Below are positions 47,001 to 57,000 of a DNA stretch of 64,000 nt, piece by piece. The notes under the pieces were generated by a model. The model was not told the DNA's origin, did no database searches, and was given only the letters and a program-made list of their open reading frames with translations. How positions within the stretch are numbered: position 1 is the stretch's first letter; each line of letters starts with the position of its first letter. The stretch covers positions 29,066,025 to 29,130,024 of the forward strand of contig OU612070.1 of NCBI GenBank assembly GCA_914767715.1. The letters run 5' to 3'. A program made the position numbers and the translations under genes. The DNA comes from Membranipora membranacea (Eukaryota; Bryozoa; Gymnolaemata; Cheilostomatida; Membraniporidae).

Positions 47001-49615
47001 CTCTGATACTTACAATATGTGATACTTACTTTCTCTGATACTTACTATGTGTGATACTTACTCTATGTGATACTTACTCTACGTGATACTTACTCTAAGT
47101 GATACTTACTCTATGCGATACTTACTCTATGCGATACTAACTCTATGCGATACTTACTCTACGAGATACTTACTCTACATGATACTTACTCTACGTGATA
47201 CTAACTCTATGCGATACTTACTCTACGTGATACTTACTCTACGTGATACTTACTCTACGTGATACTAACTCTACGTGATACTTACTCTATGTGATACTTA
47301 CTCTACGTGATACTTACTCTACTTGATACTTACTCTGTGTGATACTTACTCTATGTGATACTTACTCTCTCTGATACTTACTCTATGTGATACTTACTCT
47401 ACGTGATACTTACTCTATGTGATACTTTAGACTTTTTACAAGGCAACTTTTTTTGGCCGCATAGCAAGGCTAGTGATACTTACTCTAGGTATGTCTTATT
47501 CTTTGCAATATTTAATAATAATATAATATTATAAGTACTTACCTTCATAACACCATCTAATATAAGTACTTACCCTCATAACACCATCTAGATTGATTTT
47601 ACGAAATAGATCACCCAGTACTACACTCTCTCCAGATTCTATATATGGAACCAACTCCTCGATCAGTTCATCTCCAACAAAGTTCATCGACTCGATCTGA
47701 TTCTGCAGGTGAGATCTTTGGAACAGTGGATCCATAAACTTTCGTCTCGCAATCCATTTATCGTAATCATACAACAGAAATATGCAGTCACCGACCAATC
47801 TACAACATTAGAGCAAAGAGTTAGAGGTTAGAGTAATGATGAGGATATCTGTACATGACAGAGCGGGACACTTTTATTACCAGTATAGTCCGCCTGGGGT
47901 GTTACAGTTTGTGGCTCACATTAATTAAATCCAGTTGTTGACAACCTTGTTAAACCCAAAATAAAGATTCACTATTATCTGATGTAGCAGATAATCTCTG
48001 ATTCAATAGACTACAAAAACATTTCCTAAATGTTCCCACTATGATAAAAAAAAGGAAAAAGTTCTGCTTATATAATAATACCACACATACTACACAGGTT
48101 GCCACATATACCCTCTGTAGTTGGTGCAAGTCCAGTGAATGCGCGCCACAGTGGTTGAGGGTCTATCTCTCTTCAAGGTAATGAGATATTTTGCTTAAAG
48201 CATAATTCAAACTGCTCTCACATTCCATCAGTAGCATATTTTCCCGAGCATAGGATTGATTTTTGATTGAAATAATATTGTCAAATTGACCCTATAACCA
48301 GGGCGTGTTGAGTGTTTTCAACCATTCACATTTGCTAAGTAGCGGTGTCATTCTATCAGAATCAATCATTAGTATGTGAAAATATGCTACTGATGGAAAG
48401 TGAGAGCAGTTTGAATTATTTTTTTAGCCAAATATCTCATTACCTTGAAGAGAGCAAAAGCCTGAACCACTGGGGCACTCAAACACGTGACTTGCACCAA
48501 CTACAGTAGACCTATGGCTTACCACTTTGGAATTAATCGTCACATTTAATCAAGGGGCGTGACTCAAGAAAGGTACTTCACTTTTTAAATCAGCCAGGAG
48601 TTTTTACCTTTGTCCAAACAGAGTGTGAAAAGAGATGATGGTTGTGTGCTCAAACAATTTATCGGCATGCATTAAAGTTGTCTTCACAGCCGCTGGGCTC
48701 TGAACTATGACCAGCGGGCGATGTAACATAAATATGACATAAACATCTCCGTACTCTTTTCCCCTGTAAGAACAATTTACCATATTACTGGTCATTGTTA
48801 ATTATTACCAATACCTACTTTTGGCACTTAAATATCGATAGAAATTAATTTTGAAGCAGTTCAACCCAATTTTTCATATTTTGGAACAGTATGTTGTTTC
48901 AAACCAACGAGTTAGAGAGCCTTCTTGTTCAGACAGAGGTAAAACCATTATTAATCACAGCAGCAGTGCTTAGGTTAAACAGGCTAAGTCAGCGTAACCC
49001 TGATGGTGTCTGTGACTCACCATTCAACAAGAAGTTCATGGAAAAGTGGTTTGATCCTTCCTCCGTCCGCAGGAAGGACGAACGTATCTTTACCTTGACG
49101 AGTCAGAGAGACTATCTGTCCAGTATTTCCAAAGAAGAAACTACAATAAGATAGTAATTCAGACAATGTGATCACATAGCATTGAGTACTGAGTCATGTT
49201 AAGCCTTTTTTCTCTGCTATTTCAGAGCAAGATAAGATGGAAGTAACATTCATGTCGGCCTCTTTAGCTTACGGCGAAGTGACGGTGTGTATTCTTGCCT
49301 GAATCTCTTGTATGACAAATCACTCATAATTCCACTGGCTGTATTTTGGGGTAGGTATTAATCCATGTGCTCCAACTCCATTTGTTGCTAATTCACGGGT
49401 GTCTGTTTATCCGCCCGAGCTTGAGTTTGGGTACTAAGACTATATAGAGACTATAATATAGTATAATACTATACTAACCTTGATCTTGGAGGTCCGGGAA
49501 CATGACGATACTTTCTATGAACCAGTGTGATGACAACAACGTTCCAGATCAGTATTAGAAATACGACTATGAGGATTAAACTGATCAACCAAAGAGCAGC
49601 TAAGAGTGAATCCAT
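40889..49615 (-). CDS. Cytochrome P450, CYP46 (cholesterol 24-hydroxylase)-like, complete, 11 exons
   Basis: Heme monooxygenase anchored in the ER membrane. Exons from 5': 49479-49615, 49021-49140, 48608-48763, 47574-47799, 46746-46859, 46350-46506, 45955-46096, 45350-45542, 44231-44322, 41298-41370, 40889-41029; all join in phase, about 515 residues, a normal P450 length. Visible motifs: N-terminal membrane anchor, hinge HVPGPP, I-helix AVGMDTTAN, K-helix ETLRLHPP, FNPSRY (PERF-like), heme loop FSLGKRNCIG with the axial Cys, and C terminus CTITPRT. Human CYP46A1 has HIPGPP, ETSAN, ESLRLYPP, FNPDRF, FSLGHRSCIG and CTLRPRG at the same places. CYP46 hydroxylates cholesterol at C24; whether this enzyme keeps that substrate is inference. 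Several introns carry repeats. Confidence 0.92.
41298..41370 (-). CDS. P450 exon 10 (heme-binding loop), GC splice donor
   Basis: 73 nt, acceptor attattgtag. Encodes HIPLYSNIPFSLGKRNCIGQ then VLAQ; F-S-L-G-K-R-N-C-I-G is the P450 heme signature with the thiolate Cys. The exon ends CAG|gcaagt, a GC-AG intron, and joins exon 11 in phase 0. Confidence 0.93.
41737..41949 (-). repeat. Tandem tRNA-derived repeats (interrupted by the TIR element)
   Basis: Two units of about 103 bp here and a third at 43734-43850 beyond the insertion. On the - strand each contains GAGTTCGAATCCCGG or a variant, which is a tRNA T-arm with the RNA polymerase III B box. No full cloverleaf was found, so this is SINE-like or pseudo-tRNA sequence rather than a tRNA gene. 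Confidence 0.7.
41950..43733. mobile_element. Long-TIR DNA element, copy 2, with 8-bp target duplication
   Basis: Same element as at 20779-22622, with the same CATAGAGTTATTATATACTC ends and long inverted arms, in the same orientation and 1,784 bp long. Flanked by perfect 8-bp repeats GGTATAAA (41942-41949 and 43734-43741). It was inserted into a tandem array of tRNA-like repeats inside the intron between P450 exons 9 and 10. Confidence 0.93.
43734..43850 (-). repeat. Third unit of the tRNA-derived tandem repeat
   Basis: Begins with the target duplication ggtataaa and continues the phrase accaccaagtagtgaaagag found in the units at 41737-41949. A more diverged B-box-like sequence follows at about 43895-43940. 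Confidence 0.65.
44231..44322 (-). CDS. P450 exon 9 (PERF region)
   Basis: 92 nt, acceptor ttttttgcag, donor AA|gtaaat, phase 2. Encodes VNSFAANRSEKLIDEPLRFN then PSRYDQDQGY. F-N-P-S-R corresponds to F-N-P-D-R of CYP46A1. Confidence 0.88.
44448..44945. repeat. Foldback inverted repeat in P450 intron
   Basis: Left arm agacagttttctgagctctg and right arm cagagctcagaaaactgtct; arms of at least 120 bp with a non-repeated centre. A second internal inverted pair (gattcagaatctgcaccata near 44582 and its partner near 44783) lies inside. No coding frame. Intron between exons 8 and 9. Confidence 0.85.
45350..45542 (-). CDS. P450 exon 8 (K helix)
   Basis: 193 nt, acceptor tatttaag, donor ATG|gtaagt. 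Encodes LKSEVDEVVGRKNEITCDDI, then LSMVIKETLRLHPPAG with the invariant E-x-x-R pair, and DGYFIPAGTTVM. Confidence 0.95.
45955..46096 (-). CDS. P450 exon 7 (I helix)
   Basis: 142 nt, acceptor cttttag, donor AG|gtctgt. Contains FINMIAVGMDTTANTMEYIF, the oxygen-activation motif A/G-G-x-D/E-T-T, and MELSRHPHVLSR, nearly the CYP46 phrase MELSRQPEIVAR. Confidence 0.94.
46350..46506 (-). CDS. P450 exon 6
   Basis: 157 nt, acceptor gtttatag, donor T|gtaagt. Encodes WNPLNRSFREEFRQVVVRMR through DVPNDLLTAMVKSY: G-H helix region with the usual D-[IL]-L-T phrase. Confidence 0.9.
46746..46859 (-). CDS. P450 exon 5
   Basis: 114 nt, phase 0 at both ends, acceptor attttatag, donor GAG|gtgagc. Encodes IMFSMKSAELENEFHQIAYT and VTHVTEGLQMSQIPFFE, continuing DGVMR of exon 4 like MDILAKAAFGM in CYP46A1. 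Confidence 0.88.
46890..47425. repeat. 16-bp minisatellite (gtgatacttactctat), donor-like on the sense strand
   Basis: Roughly thirty copies in the intron between P450 exons 4 and 5. On the gene's sense (-) strand the unit reads atagagtaagtatcac and contains GTAAGT, the consensus 5' splice site. Confidence 0.93.
47541..47603 (-). repeat. 31-bp tandem duplication of a splice donor
   Basis: The block tagatggtgttatga followed by a gtaagtacttata donor occurs twice, 31 bp apart, at the 3' end of P450 exon 4. Using the outer copy adds 31 nt and shifts the frame. Confidence 0.9.
47574..47799 (-). CDS. P450 exon 4 (C-D helices)
   Basis: 226 nt, acceptor aatgttgtag. Encodes LVGDCIFLLYDYDKWIARRK (the C-helix W-x-x-x-R heme-propionate site is W-I-A-R-R) through FRKINLDGVMR. 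Donor AGG|gtaagt, phase 0. The last 31 bases with the donor are tandemly duplicated just downstream, giving a second possible donor after 47543. Confidence 0.92.
48115..48506. repeat. Foldback/MITE-like inverted repeat in P450 intron
   Basis: Ends ctgtagttggtgcaagtc and gacttgcaccaactacag; arms of roughly 150 bp with mismatches. No open frame. Lies in the intron between exons 3 and 4. Target duplication not resolved. Confidence 0.8.
48608..48763 (-). CDS. P450 exon 3
   Basis: 156 nt, acceptor ttcttacag, donor AG|gtaaaa. Encodes GKEYGDVYVIFMLHRPLVIV and KLFEHTTIISFHTLFGQR, matching [20 protein letters not shown] and the LFGQ region of human CYP46A1. Confidence 0.93.
49021..49140 (-). CDS. P450 exon 2
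   Basis: 120 nt, acceptor tattgtag, donor TG|gtgagt. Encodes SFFFGNTGQIVSLTRQGKDT through KPLFHELLVEW: the segment before the A helix. Its antisense shows an open frame that is only a shadow. Confidence 0.85.
49479..49615 (-). CDS. P450 exon 1: signal anchor and proline hinge
   Basis: ATG at 49615 downward. MDSLLAALWLISLILIVVFL begins the membrane anchor, then LVHRKYRHVPGPPRS. Donor AG|gttagt, phase 2. Confidence 0.9.
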
Positions 49616-49638
49616 AGTAGTATACTGTACATACAGAG

Positions 49639-49903
49639 TACGGACTGACTAAACAACAGTAGAGAGCCTGAGATTGACCTGTACAGACTGACTAAACAAC
49701 AGTAGAGAGCCTGAGATCGACCTGTACAGACTGACTAAACAACAGTAGAGAGCCTGAGACCGACCTGTACAGACTGACTAAATAACAGTAGAGAGCCTGA
49801 GATCGACCTGTACAGACTGACTAAACAACAGTAGAGAGCCTGAGATTGACCTGTAGACTGACTAAACAACAGTAGAGAGCCTGAGATTGACCTGTACAGA
49901 CTA
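49639..49903. repeat. 43-bp minisatellite next to the P450 start codon
   Basis: About six copies of gtacagactgactaaacaac agtagagagcctgagattgacct, beginning about 25 bp upstream of the P450 ATG (gene on -). It occupies the place of the 5' UTR or core promoter. Confidence 0.92.
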
Positions 49904-50934
49904 ACCCTTACTGTCATCTGTCTATCTGTACATCACAGTATCATATACCCTGGATGGTTTTGCAATAGATCAAAATTTAGGTTCAAACACTCTAGTCTGA
50001 TCTCCTATACGTGACAGAGTGTCAATACTCGGGTCGGGTGACTACCCACAACCCGATAAGCACATTGGTCTGATCCATACAAGTAGAGTTGCAGGCTAAT
50101 TGAGGTCTGATGAATATATTGAGATAAGAAAAGTCTAACATTAAAACTTGGCACAGTATAAGAATAATTAAGTTAGGTCAGTGACCCTTATTGTCGCTTT
50201 GTAGAAGAGATCATATATAATCACATGTGAGCTCTGATGTAGTAAGTTTGGGTGCACGTGTACTATTTGATCTGAGTAGTCCTGTATATGTCTTGTACAA
50301 TGCATGTGTTGGTGTCATGCACATTTTTGGATGATTGAAATGGGAAGTTTTTGTAGATTTGACTTTCATTGTGATAAACAAACAAAAAACAGAAAACTGA
50401 TTATGTTCGAGAGGGGGAGCCCCCCCCCTCGGTAACCAAAAATAAACGAAGAAAAGAGCAACAATGGAGCAAACTGCTCTCATTCTAGTTAAAGATCACT
50501 TGACTAGAGACAGTTAATAAAGAAATCAATTGTGTGTCTGAGCAGATCCATTGCTATCAGATGGTTAAGTAAACAGAGGTAGATGAAAATAGGATACATA
50601 AAGGCTATCAACAAATAATAGTAGAGCATTATTTTGTAACATTTAAGCCTTGAATAAATTAAAGCTTTGATAGTAATTAACTTCATTGTAGAACACAGTC
50701 TATGTGGCTGATGAGATTCTTGGTACTACTGCTATGTCAGGTAGTAATGTTGTTACGTTGTGTTATGTTACTCAGCTGTTATGTCACAGTGTAATGTTGT
50801 TACGTTGTGTTATGTTACTCAGCTGTTATGTCACGTTGTAATGTTGTCACGTTGTGTTATGTTACTCAGCTGTTATGTCACGTTGTAATGTTGTTACCTT
50901 GTGTTGTGTTACTCAGCTGTTATTGGCGGAGATC
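49904..50934. other. Intergenic region between zinc-finger gene and P450
   Basis: No gene supported. Contains the 47-bp minisatellite at 50749-50926. The zinc-finger gene's 3' UTR must start within it (gene on -, stop at 50935). Confidence 0.55.
50749..50926. repeat. 47-bp minisatellite
   Basis: Between three and four copies of ttacgttgtgttatgttact cagctgttatgtcacgttgtaatgttg, immediately downstream of the zinc-finger gene's stop codon, probably in its 3' UTR. Confidence 0.9.
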
Positions 50935-51037
50935 TTATGGGATATCTGTTGCTGCTGTGTTAATACTGTCTAATACTAGAGACTCATGAACCGGATCTAC
51001 AAACGAGGGTACTAACTCAGCTTTGTGTAGCTCATAT
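50935..51037 (-). CDS. Module 3, exon E (last exon)
   Basis: Acceptor attattcag, stop TAA at 50935-50937. Encodes YELHKAELVPSFVDPVHESL and VLDSINTAATDIP. It joins exon D of module 3 in phase 2, exactly as exon E of module 1 does. Confidence 0.82.
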
Positions 51038-54000
51038 CTGAATAATAAAACAGTAAGTCTGTCAGTAAAATATGTCCTGTGTTGTGTCCGGTACTCAGGG
51101 GGCAGAGACAGGGGAGGGTTAGGGGGGAGAGACAGATGGGGAGATGTAGATGTTTGATATATGTGTAATGCTAGGTTTAGCGATTCCCTATCGTTAGACT
51201 TTTAGCTAGGGGATTTTTGACTTGGGATTTTACTGACGTAACTCAGACTATTGTCAATCAATGTATAACCTTTACTGATGAGCTTTACTGAGATTACTAC
51301 CGTGAAATCTAAAAAGATTAACACAAATGATGACTATATTATATAAAAGCATTACACAGGTTCTCAAAAAGTTACCTTTATAGTGTTACTTTACAGCTTT
51401 TAAAATAAAGTGTTATTTCCAAAACGTAAAATAATAAGGTGTCAAATTAAGCCTTTACACAATTCAAGGTATATATAATATAATTAATCCTTGAATGAGG
51501 AATGCATGTTGCAATAAAATGATAAGGTTAAAATTCATACCTTTTTCCTCTAAACATTGTGTATATTTCTTGATCTAACTGATCTGAGTTTATAATAAAG
51601 TGAACTGCCTTCTTTGACATGTAAAATTACACTGAAACAGGATAAGTTTTGCCAGATATACAGGGAACACACCAACACAAAGACCAGGGCGGGCCCAAAT
51701 CCCCTCAGACCAATCACGGACAGCCAACGCCCCATAAAGATGTTGGGAGGTGGCCAGAAGCTGCAACAAATACACTCCTCGACACAATACTGCACCCTGG
51801 ATCCCCTGTTTGAAGAGTAAATTACTCTATTGTTCCCCCGAAATTGGACTGAACCTAATTCTGCAGATGAGAGCAGTGACAACTAGTTGGAGTTGAAACG
51901 AGTCTCCAGGTTAAGCTGGTGAAACAAAAGAAGTTTTAATTTAACACATACTACACGAGTTTGTTACGTAATGAATTTTAGTTTGTTTTTGTTAAGCTGA
52001 TGAGTATCTTTACACTAGGCATGGGTGAACTCACTTTTACCACTCATGTCATGTAACGATATTCATTTTTATAGTTATAGTCAACAATATCACTGAATGA
52101 GAGTTTTCTGTGTGGTGTACTTACTGACAGGTAAGTTAGTGTCACTCTGTACGTGAGGCAGGGGGTGGGTAGAGGGGGAGTGACAGGGAAGTTTGTGACT
52201 CACTGTATACGCGGTAGGGGTTGAGTGGAGGGGAGTGACTGGGGAGGGGTGAGGTGGGATCCAGAGGGGGAGGATCTTCACTGTGTATTACTGGCAGATA
52301 TTATCGCCACGGTGTTTTACTCACAGTTTGAAGACGACTCTGACGATGCTGTTATCATGTTGATCTCCCTGCTCTCGTCTCCCGTGCTCAGCTACGAGGT
52401 GATGAAGAAGTCCTGCTTCGGATGGTGAGAACGGAACGTCACAGCTCATACAGAATACCATGGCTACACTCTGTAATATTATCAATAATACCATCTGTAG
52501 GTAACCCCAACCTACCTACAGTAATCCTGCTCCCTTCTCGCTCAGATGGTAAGTCAGGCCGAGTTGTTACTGAGAGGATAATGAATCTGATGGAGATGTT
52601 TTGCCAGAGTCATTAAAGAGAAGAACAAGCAATTATAGAATTACAGTACATGTCTGTACTATAGATGAATGTACAGACAGATAAAGATATATACTATAAA
52701 CGTATACTTTATACATATGTAGATGTATAACGTATCGTGTACAGTATATACAGGAATGTATCGCGTCCCGGTGTTTACTTACCGGCTGTGTTTGACTGTG
52801 TGGGATTTTATCTCTACGTTTATAAGACCAGTCGTTGTTATCTATCACAGAATGAGATGATACCCTCATGTGTCTCAGAGCCTCCTCGATAGTAGTGTAT
52901 GTCTCAGTACACTGAGGTGATACACATCTATAACTCTTAGAATTATAGCACTTTATAAGACTCTCTACTGTATAACTTCTCTCCTCCATAACTCGAATCA
53001 GACGGTAATAAGCCAGATGATTATCTACAAACACAAATATCACTTCTATCACTGCAGATAATATACCCCTGTTATCAGGTTCCTGATGAGTGGAATTTAG
53101 GATTTAAGGTTCTATGCTATATGTGGCCTGTCTTAACAGCCATTGATGGTGGGCGAGGGGGGGGGGGGAACAAAGCTTAACTACTGTTTTAGTAGACTTG
53201 TTTAGAGAGTTATTCCCTCTCAAAATCTGAGAGAATAAATCTCTCCTCATTCAGAGTTTTCCAGTCTGTGTTCACTTTTCCCGTGGAGTTTGGGGCGCAT
53301 GACCATAACCCTCCCTGGCATAACAAAAACGGGAACTCCTTATTGGAGAGTTGTCTCCCCGATTTTGAGAGGGGACAACTCTCTTCTTGAGTTGACAAGC
53401 GTTGTTTCTCCCAACAAACAAAGTAAAGGTAGTAATAGTATAAGATAACTCACCATCTTTAATATCCTGATGCCATAGTTTATAGTGAGCAGCCATACCG
53501 AGTAGTGAAGGGAACACTCTAATCTCCTTAGAGCAGAACCTCATCATACAAACTATGAGATATTGACAGTCTCTAATATGTAGAGGATTAGTATAACTAC
53601 AAGCCTCTAGTATCCTCGCTCTATCAGGTCTCTGTATAAGTATGTGTATATGAGAATATATGGGTGTATATGTACAGCTAAGTATGTATATAACATACAT
53701 GTATGTCTGTGTGTAACGTACATGTAAGTCTGGGGAGGAGGGGATGAGGGTACATACCTGTTGAGGTAGTTGTGGCTGAGTAGATGTGCTCTCAGCAGCA
53801 CCAGTAGGATACGTGGTGAGTATAAGATGAGGTATTCTATACCTGCTCACTGTTGTATGCTTGTTTGTTATAAGATGATTTAACGCTTCCTCTTCATGTA
53901 TAACTCTCTGGTGACAGGAGTCACAATATAATGCTGACTCGTAACTGGAGTTATCCTCACCGGTTAATACAGCTGCGCTCGCTGCATTATATAAAGTAAC

Positions 54001-57000
54001 ACAACATTGCAAATTATTAGTATTCATATCAATGAGTCAAAGTTCATTATCCTGATAGCCGGCTCATTTATATGGATGGGGGAGGGGGGGGGGGGGTTGT
54101 GTGCCCACCTTATTATTATATCCAATAATATAAGGCACTTTGGCCTCAGGTCTACGAACTTAGACAAACTAGATCATGAGGCTTGTCAATAGACTACCTT
54201 TACACAGTCAATAGACTACCTTTACACAGTCAATAGACTACCTTTACACAGTCAATAGAATACCTTTACACAGTCAATAGACCACCTTTACACAGTCAAT
54301 AGACTACCTTTACACAGTCAATAGACTACCTTTACACAGTCAATAGACTACCTTTACACAGTCAATAGAATACCTTTACACAGTCAATAGACCACCTTTA
54401 CACAGTCAATAGACTACCTTTACACAGTCAATAGACTACCTTTACACAGTCAATAGACCACCTTTACACAGTCAATAGACCACCTTTACACAGTCAATAG
54501 AATACCTTTACACAGTCAATAGACCACCTTTACACAGTCAATAGACTACATTTACACAGTCAATAGACTACCTTTACACAGTCAATAGACTACCTTTACA
54601 CAGTCAATAGACTACCTTTACACAGTCAATAGACTACCTTTACACAGTCAATAGACTACCTTTACACAGTCAATAGACTACCTTTACACAGTCAATAGAC
54701 TACCTTTACACAGTCAATAGACTACCTTTACACAGTCAATAGACTACCTTTACACAGTCAATAGACTACCTTTACACAGTCAATAGACTACCTTTACACA
54801 GTCAATAGACTACCTTTACACAGTCAATAATGTTTTTTCAATATTGTGATTGGCTCAAAATTTGTTTAGTGACATTCTGAAATGGCGGGTGGCGCAATGA
54901 CACTAAGGGACATGATGCAGTGTTTATGAATGCGATGTCGAATGTTTCCTGTACTTTATATATACGGATGTAATTCTATGTACAAGCTGAGAACTCACCA
55001 CTTAGAGAATCTACCTCCTTCTTCCCTTTGTTATTCTCCTCTCTCATCTTCCTGGGGAGTCGAGCCTGACGATTCCTCTTCGCAAAAATCATAGCAGGAG
55101 CCATTTCTCTCATCACATACCTGAGTACAGTGTAAACTGGTTAATTCAAACTTTATAATTCAAAATTCCTGTTAATTCATACAAGGAAATTTGGTCACTT
55201 CAGCCAGATTTCAATGCATTATAATATCACTTAATATAAACTCTGCTTAATTAGAACAAATTTTGGTGGTCCCCAGAGGTTTGAATTAAGTGAACTGCGC
55301 TGTATATGATACATTATCACATACCTTAGTATATTATTCATCATCATTCAGACGGATCACTTATATAATCATTACTTCATAACACAAATAGATGAGAGCC
55401 AGAGCAGACATGATGACTGTTACATAAAGCCTAAAGCTCACAGAACTACACAGAACTACACAGAACTACAGAGTGCTGCTATGTTTACTTTGATTGAGAT
55501 TTTATCAGAGGTTTCAGGGGTCGACAACCTTGAGTGATATCATGTAACTAAATAAATAGGAAATGTTAGACACAACAACAGTGACAAGTATGCTTACCTT
55601 TTATATACGACCTGTACAGGTGATAGTTTAGTTTTCGTTGCTTCATGCTTAACTCCGTGGTACTGAACAAGATGCTGGATAAGTTTTACCTCAGAATGAG
55701 TCTGAAGTTCGATATCACAACTCATACAATACGGTACTATCAGTACCTATAAAATACAATACAAGGTATAATTAGTATAAAATACAATACAATCGTTTGT
55801 GTGTGATATCATCATGACTGGTATAGTAGAAACTTGAACAGTAGTAATGAGAGAAATATGTACACCAACAGGAACACATTATGATATATATCTATCAAAA
55901 TTATCTGATGAGTAAAGATTCGCTGCTGCAGATATATTATTTTACATTATCACAGTACAGAGAGAGGTAAGTACAGAGAGAGGTAAGTACAGATAGATGT
56001 GTACACAGAGAGGTAAGTACACAGAGAGGTAAGTACACAGAGAGGTAAGTACAGAGAGGTAAGTACATAGAGATGAGTACATAGAGAGGTAAGTACATAT
56101 AGGTAAGTACACAGAGATGAGTACACAGAGAGGTAAGTACAAAGAGGTAAGTAAATAGAGGTAAGTACATAGAGATGAGTACACACTACACAGAGTATAA
56201 CTATATGGTGACTGACTGTATATTACTGACCTCGCCATTCTTTAGCTCACGGTTAGTTTTATTAAACTGTCCAGCACTCATGCCCATATGATCATGTCGT
56301 ATAAACTCCTCTGCTGATCTAAACTTTCTCTCACACATGAGACAAGGATAGAGGTTATCTGGTACACACTGCTTCAATGTATCTATACTTATATCTACTG
56401 ATATAACATCACCTTCGTACTCAAAATAAGCCATGTTACACGCTGAGTTCAGCCGTATACCTAGATAGAGAGAGTCAACTGTGGTAATATCATACAGTAT
56501 CACAACGATGCTGGAGTTAAACCAAGTATTCGTATTAGAACAAATAATAAACAGATAGGTAGGTAGTCATACACAGCCAAATAGTCACACATATACACCG
56601 TCCCATACAGGCATACGATCACAGATACCCAGTCAAGACAAGCCGTCACAAACACATCACCATGCCATCACACAGACCTAGTCAAATGCGAGACGTCACA
56701 AACACATCACCATGCAGTCACACACAAAGTCCCACAGTCATGCACCACACACACACACACAAACACACACCCTCATACACACAACGTCACACAATAGTGT
56801 GTGAAAAGAGATCAATCACTGGACATCATAAGTGACATAATTTCTAGCATCATCATCACTACATACAGTAAACTCCCATATAATACTAACATGATGACAC
56901 TTACTACTGGGTTGCTGAAAGTCAGCAGACTGGTGATGCTGACTGCAGTGTACGCTGAGGATGATAGGAGACTGACTGATATACAGCTCATCAGTACATG

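Noticed and set aside
46890-47425. Regular repeats that might suggest a CRISPR array
   Set aside because: Units are contiguous without unique spacers and lie in an intron of an animal gene; it is a minisatellite.
50702-50740. + strand signal-peptide-like start MWLMRFLVLLLCQ followed by a gt donor
   Set aside because: It runs into a minisatellite and no further + strand exons fit; the - strand last exon of the zinc-finger gene lies just beyond it.
51550-51882. 110-codon - strand frame
   Set aside because: Unusual Cys/Trp-rich composition, overlapping frames in both directions, no splice context within the last intron of the zinc-finger gene.
52225-52428. + strand open frame with acidic, hydrophobic peptide (DIIATVFYSQFEDDSDD...)
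   Set aside because: It is antisense to exon D of module 3, which has matching splice sites, phase and homology to two other D exons.
55937-56238. Three overlapping - strand frames rich in Leu/Cys/Thr/Tyr
   Set aside because: Translation of the gtaagtaca minisatellite.
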